From Pseudomonadota bacterium (GTDB lineage: Bacteria > Pseudomonadota > Alphaproteobacteria > Caulobacterales > Caulobacteraceae): a DNA stretch of 11,010 nucleotides. The position numbers and the translations under genes were made by a program. The notes beneath the pieces were generated by a model. It did no database searches. It saw only the letters and a list, made by a program, of their open reading frames with translations, and was not told where the DNA came from. The stretch spans positions 1 to 11,010 of the forward strand of contig JAEZCL010000066.1 in the NCBI GenBank assembly GCA_023433585.1, written 5' to 3'. Position 1 is the first letter of the stretch. Each line of letters begins with the position of its first letter. This document shows positions 7,006 to 11,010 of the stretch, piece after piece.

Positions 7006-7014
7006 ACGTGACCT

Positions 7015-9681
<2,667 letters not shown>

Positions 9682-9686
9682 GACTT

Positions 9687-9718
9687 CCTCCCCCGCGAGC
9701 GCAGCGAAACGGGGGAGG
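9687..9718 (-). promoter_or_regulatory. Hairpin enclosing the metH2 ribosome binding site
   Basis: In the mRNA, CCTCCCCCG is the 5' arm's GC-rich partner: arm 9718-9710 pairs perfectly over 9 bp with CGGGGGAGG (9695-9687), loop 14 nt. The 3' arm is the Shine-Dalgarno sequence of the 888-residue MetH protein, five bases before its ATG. The sequence therefore can hide its own ribosome binding site. Whether this matters in the cell is not shown. Confidence 0.5.
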
Positions 9719-9851
9719 GGGACCGCGCGCAGCGTGGTGGAGGGGGCGAAGCCGGGCGCCGATGATCGAAAGGCACGACCGACGCTTGAGCAACTCGGCC
9801 GACGGCGACGCAACGGCCGCCCCCTCCACCGCTTCGCGGTCCCCCTCCCCC
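9711..9851. repeat. Long imperfect inverted repeat between the metH halves
   Basis: The arm 9711-9747 (37 bp) is repeated inverted at 9819-9851 (33 bp). They share a 17-bp identical block, GGGGGAGGGGGACCGCG, and an 11-bp block, GTGGAGGGGGC, with a small length difference between. The 71 bp inside (9748-9818) shows no recognisable gene or RNA. Sequences of the type CCTCCACC...GGTCCCCCTCCCCC are, from memory, common intergenic repeats in Caulobacterales and relatives. Confidence 0.7.
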
Positions 9852-9870
9852 GCTGCGCGGGTGAGGATCG

Positions 9871-9903
9871 TGCGCGGGTCCCCCTTCTCCCCACGGGAGA
9901 AGG
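9871..9903 (-). repeat. Partial third copy of the palindromic repeat, immediately after metH1
   Basis: The 33 bp at 9871-9903 match 6971-7004 in copy B with one indel and two substitutions. They contain the hairpin CCTTCTCCC-CAC-GGGAGAAGG (9883-9903, 9 bp), starting 20 bp after the metH1 stop. The second, compound hairpin of copies A and B is not preserved. It may act as a weak terminator or an mRNA 3'-end stabiliser between the two cistrons. Confidence 0.65.
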
Positions 9904-9922
9904 ACAAGCTGCACAAACAAAC

Positions 9923-10987
9923 TCACGCCACCACCTCGAACGGCTCCAGACCCGACAGCCGCATGGCCGTGGGCCGCTCGGGCACGGCGCGCGGCTTCAC
10001 CCCCGCCACGGCCTCGGCCACATGGCGGATATGCTCCGGCGTGGTGCCGCAGCAGCCGCCCAGAATGTTGACCAGACCACTCTCGGCCCACTCATGCAGA
10101 TGACCGGCGGTCTGATCCGGCTGTTCGTCATACTGGCCCATGGCGTTGGGCAGCCCCGCGTTGGGGAAGGCGGCGACCAGGGTGTCGGCCACCCGCGCGA
10201 TCTCGGCGATGTGCGGCCGCATCAGGTCGGCGCCCAGGGCGCAGTTCAGGCCGACGGCGAAGGGCCGCGCGTGGCGCACGCTGTTCCAGAACGCCTCGGC
10301 CGTCTGGCCCGACAGGGTCCGTCCCGACCGATCCGTGATGGTGCCGGAAATCCACAGCGGCAGCGGCTCATAACCCTCGTCCTGCAAGTCCAGGATCGCC
10401 TTGATCGCCGCCTTGGCGTTCAGGGTGTCGAAGATGGTCTCCACCAGGAACAGGTCCACCCCGCCCTCGTGCAGCGCGCGGGCCTGTTCCTTGTAGGCGC
10501 CGTAAACCTGATCGAAGCTCACGGCCCGGTAGCCGGGATCGTTCACGTCGGGGCTCAGCGACAGGGTGCGGTTGGTCGGCCCCATCGAACCGGCCACGAA
10601 GCGCGGCTTTTCCGGCTCCTTTTCGGTCCAGCGGTCGGCGACCTCGCGGGCGATGCGGGCGCCCTCGAAATTCAGGTCGCGCACGGCCGCCTCCATGCCG
10701 TAGTCGGCCTGGCCGATGACGGTGGAGGAGAAGGTGTTGGTCTCCGAGATATCCGCTCCTGCCGCATAATACTGATCGTGCAGATCGGCGATGACGTCCG
10801 GCCGGGTCAGGATCAGAAGGTCGTTGTTGCCCTTCTGCGGCATGTTGTGGTCGCGGAACCGTTCGCCCCGGAAGTCTTCCTCCGACAGCTCGCGGCGCTG
10901 GATCATCACGCCCCAGGCGCCGTCCAGCACCAGGATGCGTTCCTTCGCGGCGGCCTTCAGCGCCTCGATACGTTCGGTGCGGGTCAT
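9923..10987 (-). CDS. metH: Methionine synthase MetH, homocysteine-binding zinc half
   Basis: Homocysteine S-methyltransferase module that activates homocysteine on zinc and accepts the methyl group from methylcobalamin on the partner protein. The 354 residues match the first part of E. coli MetH along their length, with zinc ligands Cys249 (GLNCALG) and Cys312-Cys313 (GGCCGTTPEHI), KGNNDLL, ETNTFSST, GPTNRT and SGTITDRSGRTLSGQT. The protein ends at RLSGLEPFEVVA, exactly the linker before the pterin domain in the one-piece enzyme. The N-terminal motif reads LDGAWGVMIQ where E. coli has LDGGMGTMIQ. The ATG is chosen because GGGGAGGA lies six bases upstream; a TTG two codons earlier would touch that site. 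The promoter lies beyond the right edge. Together the halves total 1242 residues, close to E. coli MetH at about 1227. Confidence 0.95.
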   Translation of the reverse strand: MTRTERIEALKAAAKERILVLDGAWGVMIQRRELSEEDFRGERFRDHNMPQKGNNDLLILTRPDVIADLHDQYYAAGADISETNTFSSTVIGQADYGMEAAVRDLNFEGARIAREVADRWTEKEPEKPRFVAGSMGPTNRTLSLSPDVNDPGYRAVSFDQVYGAYKEQARALHEGGVDLFLVETIFDTLNAKAAIKAILDLQDEGYEPLPLWISGTITDRSGRTLSGQTAEAFWNSVRHARPFAVGLNCALGADLMRPHIAEIARVADTLVAAFPNAGLPNAMGQYDEQPDQTAGHLHEWAESGLVNILGGCCGTTPEHIRHVAEAVAGVKPRAVPERPTAMRLSGLEPFEVVA

Positions 10988-11010
10988 GTTCAATCCTCCC
11001 CAGCGAGCGA

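Noticed and set aside
9682..9894. In-frame upstream extension of the metH2 protein by 71 codons
   Set aside because: The extension runs through the inverted repeats and reads as Arg/Ser/Gly/Pro-rich sequence without similarity to MetH. Homology and a strong ribosome binding site both mark the ATG at 9681.
9682..9922. A cobalamin or S-adenosylmethionine riboswitch between the metH genes
   Set aside because: I could not find a B12-box-like or SAM-II/SAH-type core by eye. The region is explained by inverted repeats; a riboswitch upstream of metH1 would lie outside the window.
10988..10993. TTG start two codons before the metH1 ATG
   Set aside because: The GGAGGA ribosome binding site directly abuts the TTG and is correctly spaced for the ATG at 10987.

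Overview
The window is GC-rich alphaproteobacterial DNA. A flagellar cluster in the order fliF-fliG-flbE-fliN-flbD, a CtrA-type box at its promoter and a two-gene methionine synthase together point to Caulobacterales; Brevundimonas or a close relative is my best guess, from gene order and protein wording rather than a search. Nearly all coding is on the minus strand, so transcription mostly runs from right to left.

Right third (10987 to 7015): cobalamin-dependent methionine synthase encoded as two proteins, a homocysteine/zinc half (354 aa) and a pterin/cobalamin/activation half (888 aa). They are separated by 241 bp of inverted repeats, which could fold so that the ribosome binding site of the second half is either hidden or exposed. 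A 265-bp gap with two facing copies of a structured palindromic repeat follows, then an ALDH7-family (antiquitin/AmaB-like) aldehyde dehydrogenase (6749 to 5244).

Middle (5243 to 4782): a perfect 14-bp hairpin lies between the 3' ends of the dehydrogenase and a small, less GC-rich plus-strand gene for a 73-residue two-helix membrane protein. That small gene diverges from the flagellar operon. The shared upstream region holds a CtrA-like TTAA-N7-TTTA box and a GGCAG-AAA-CTGCC palindrome that may be an FlbD (ftr) site.

Left part (4781 to 1): the early flagellar operon. FliF forms the MS ring, FliG and FliN are C-ring switch proteins, FlbE is the FliH-like export ATPase regulator, and FlbD is a sigma-54 activator cut by the window edge. 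Genes overlap or nearly touch, so they are very likely co-transcribed and translationally coupled. FlbD at the operon's end could feed back on the promoter at its start, as described in Caulobacter crescentus.

No mobile-element gene, CRISPR array, tRNA or rRNA was seen. The most unusual material is the repeat DNA between the two metH halves.
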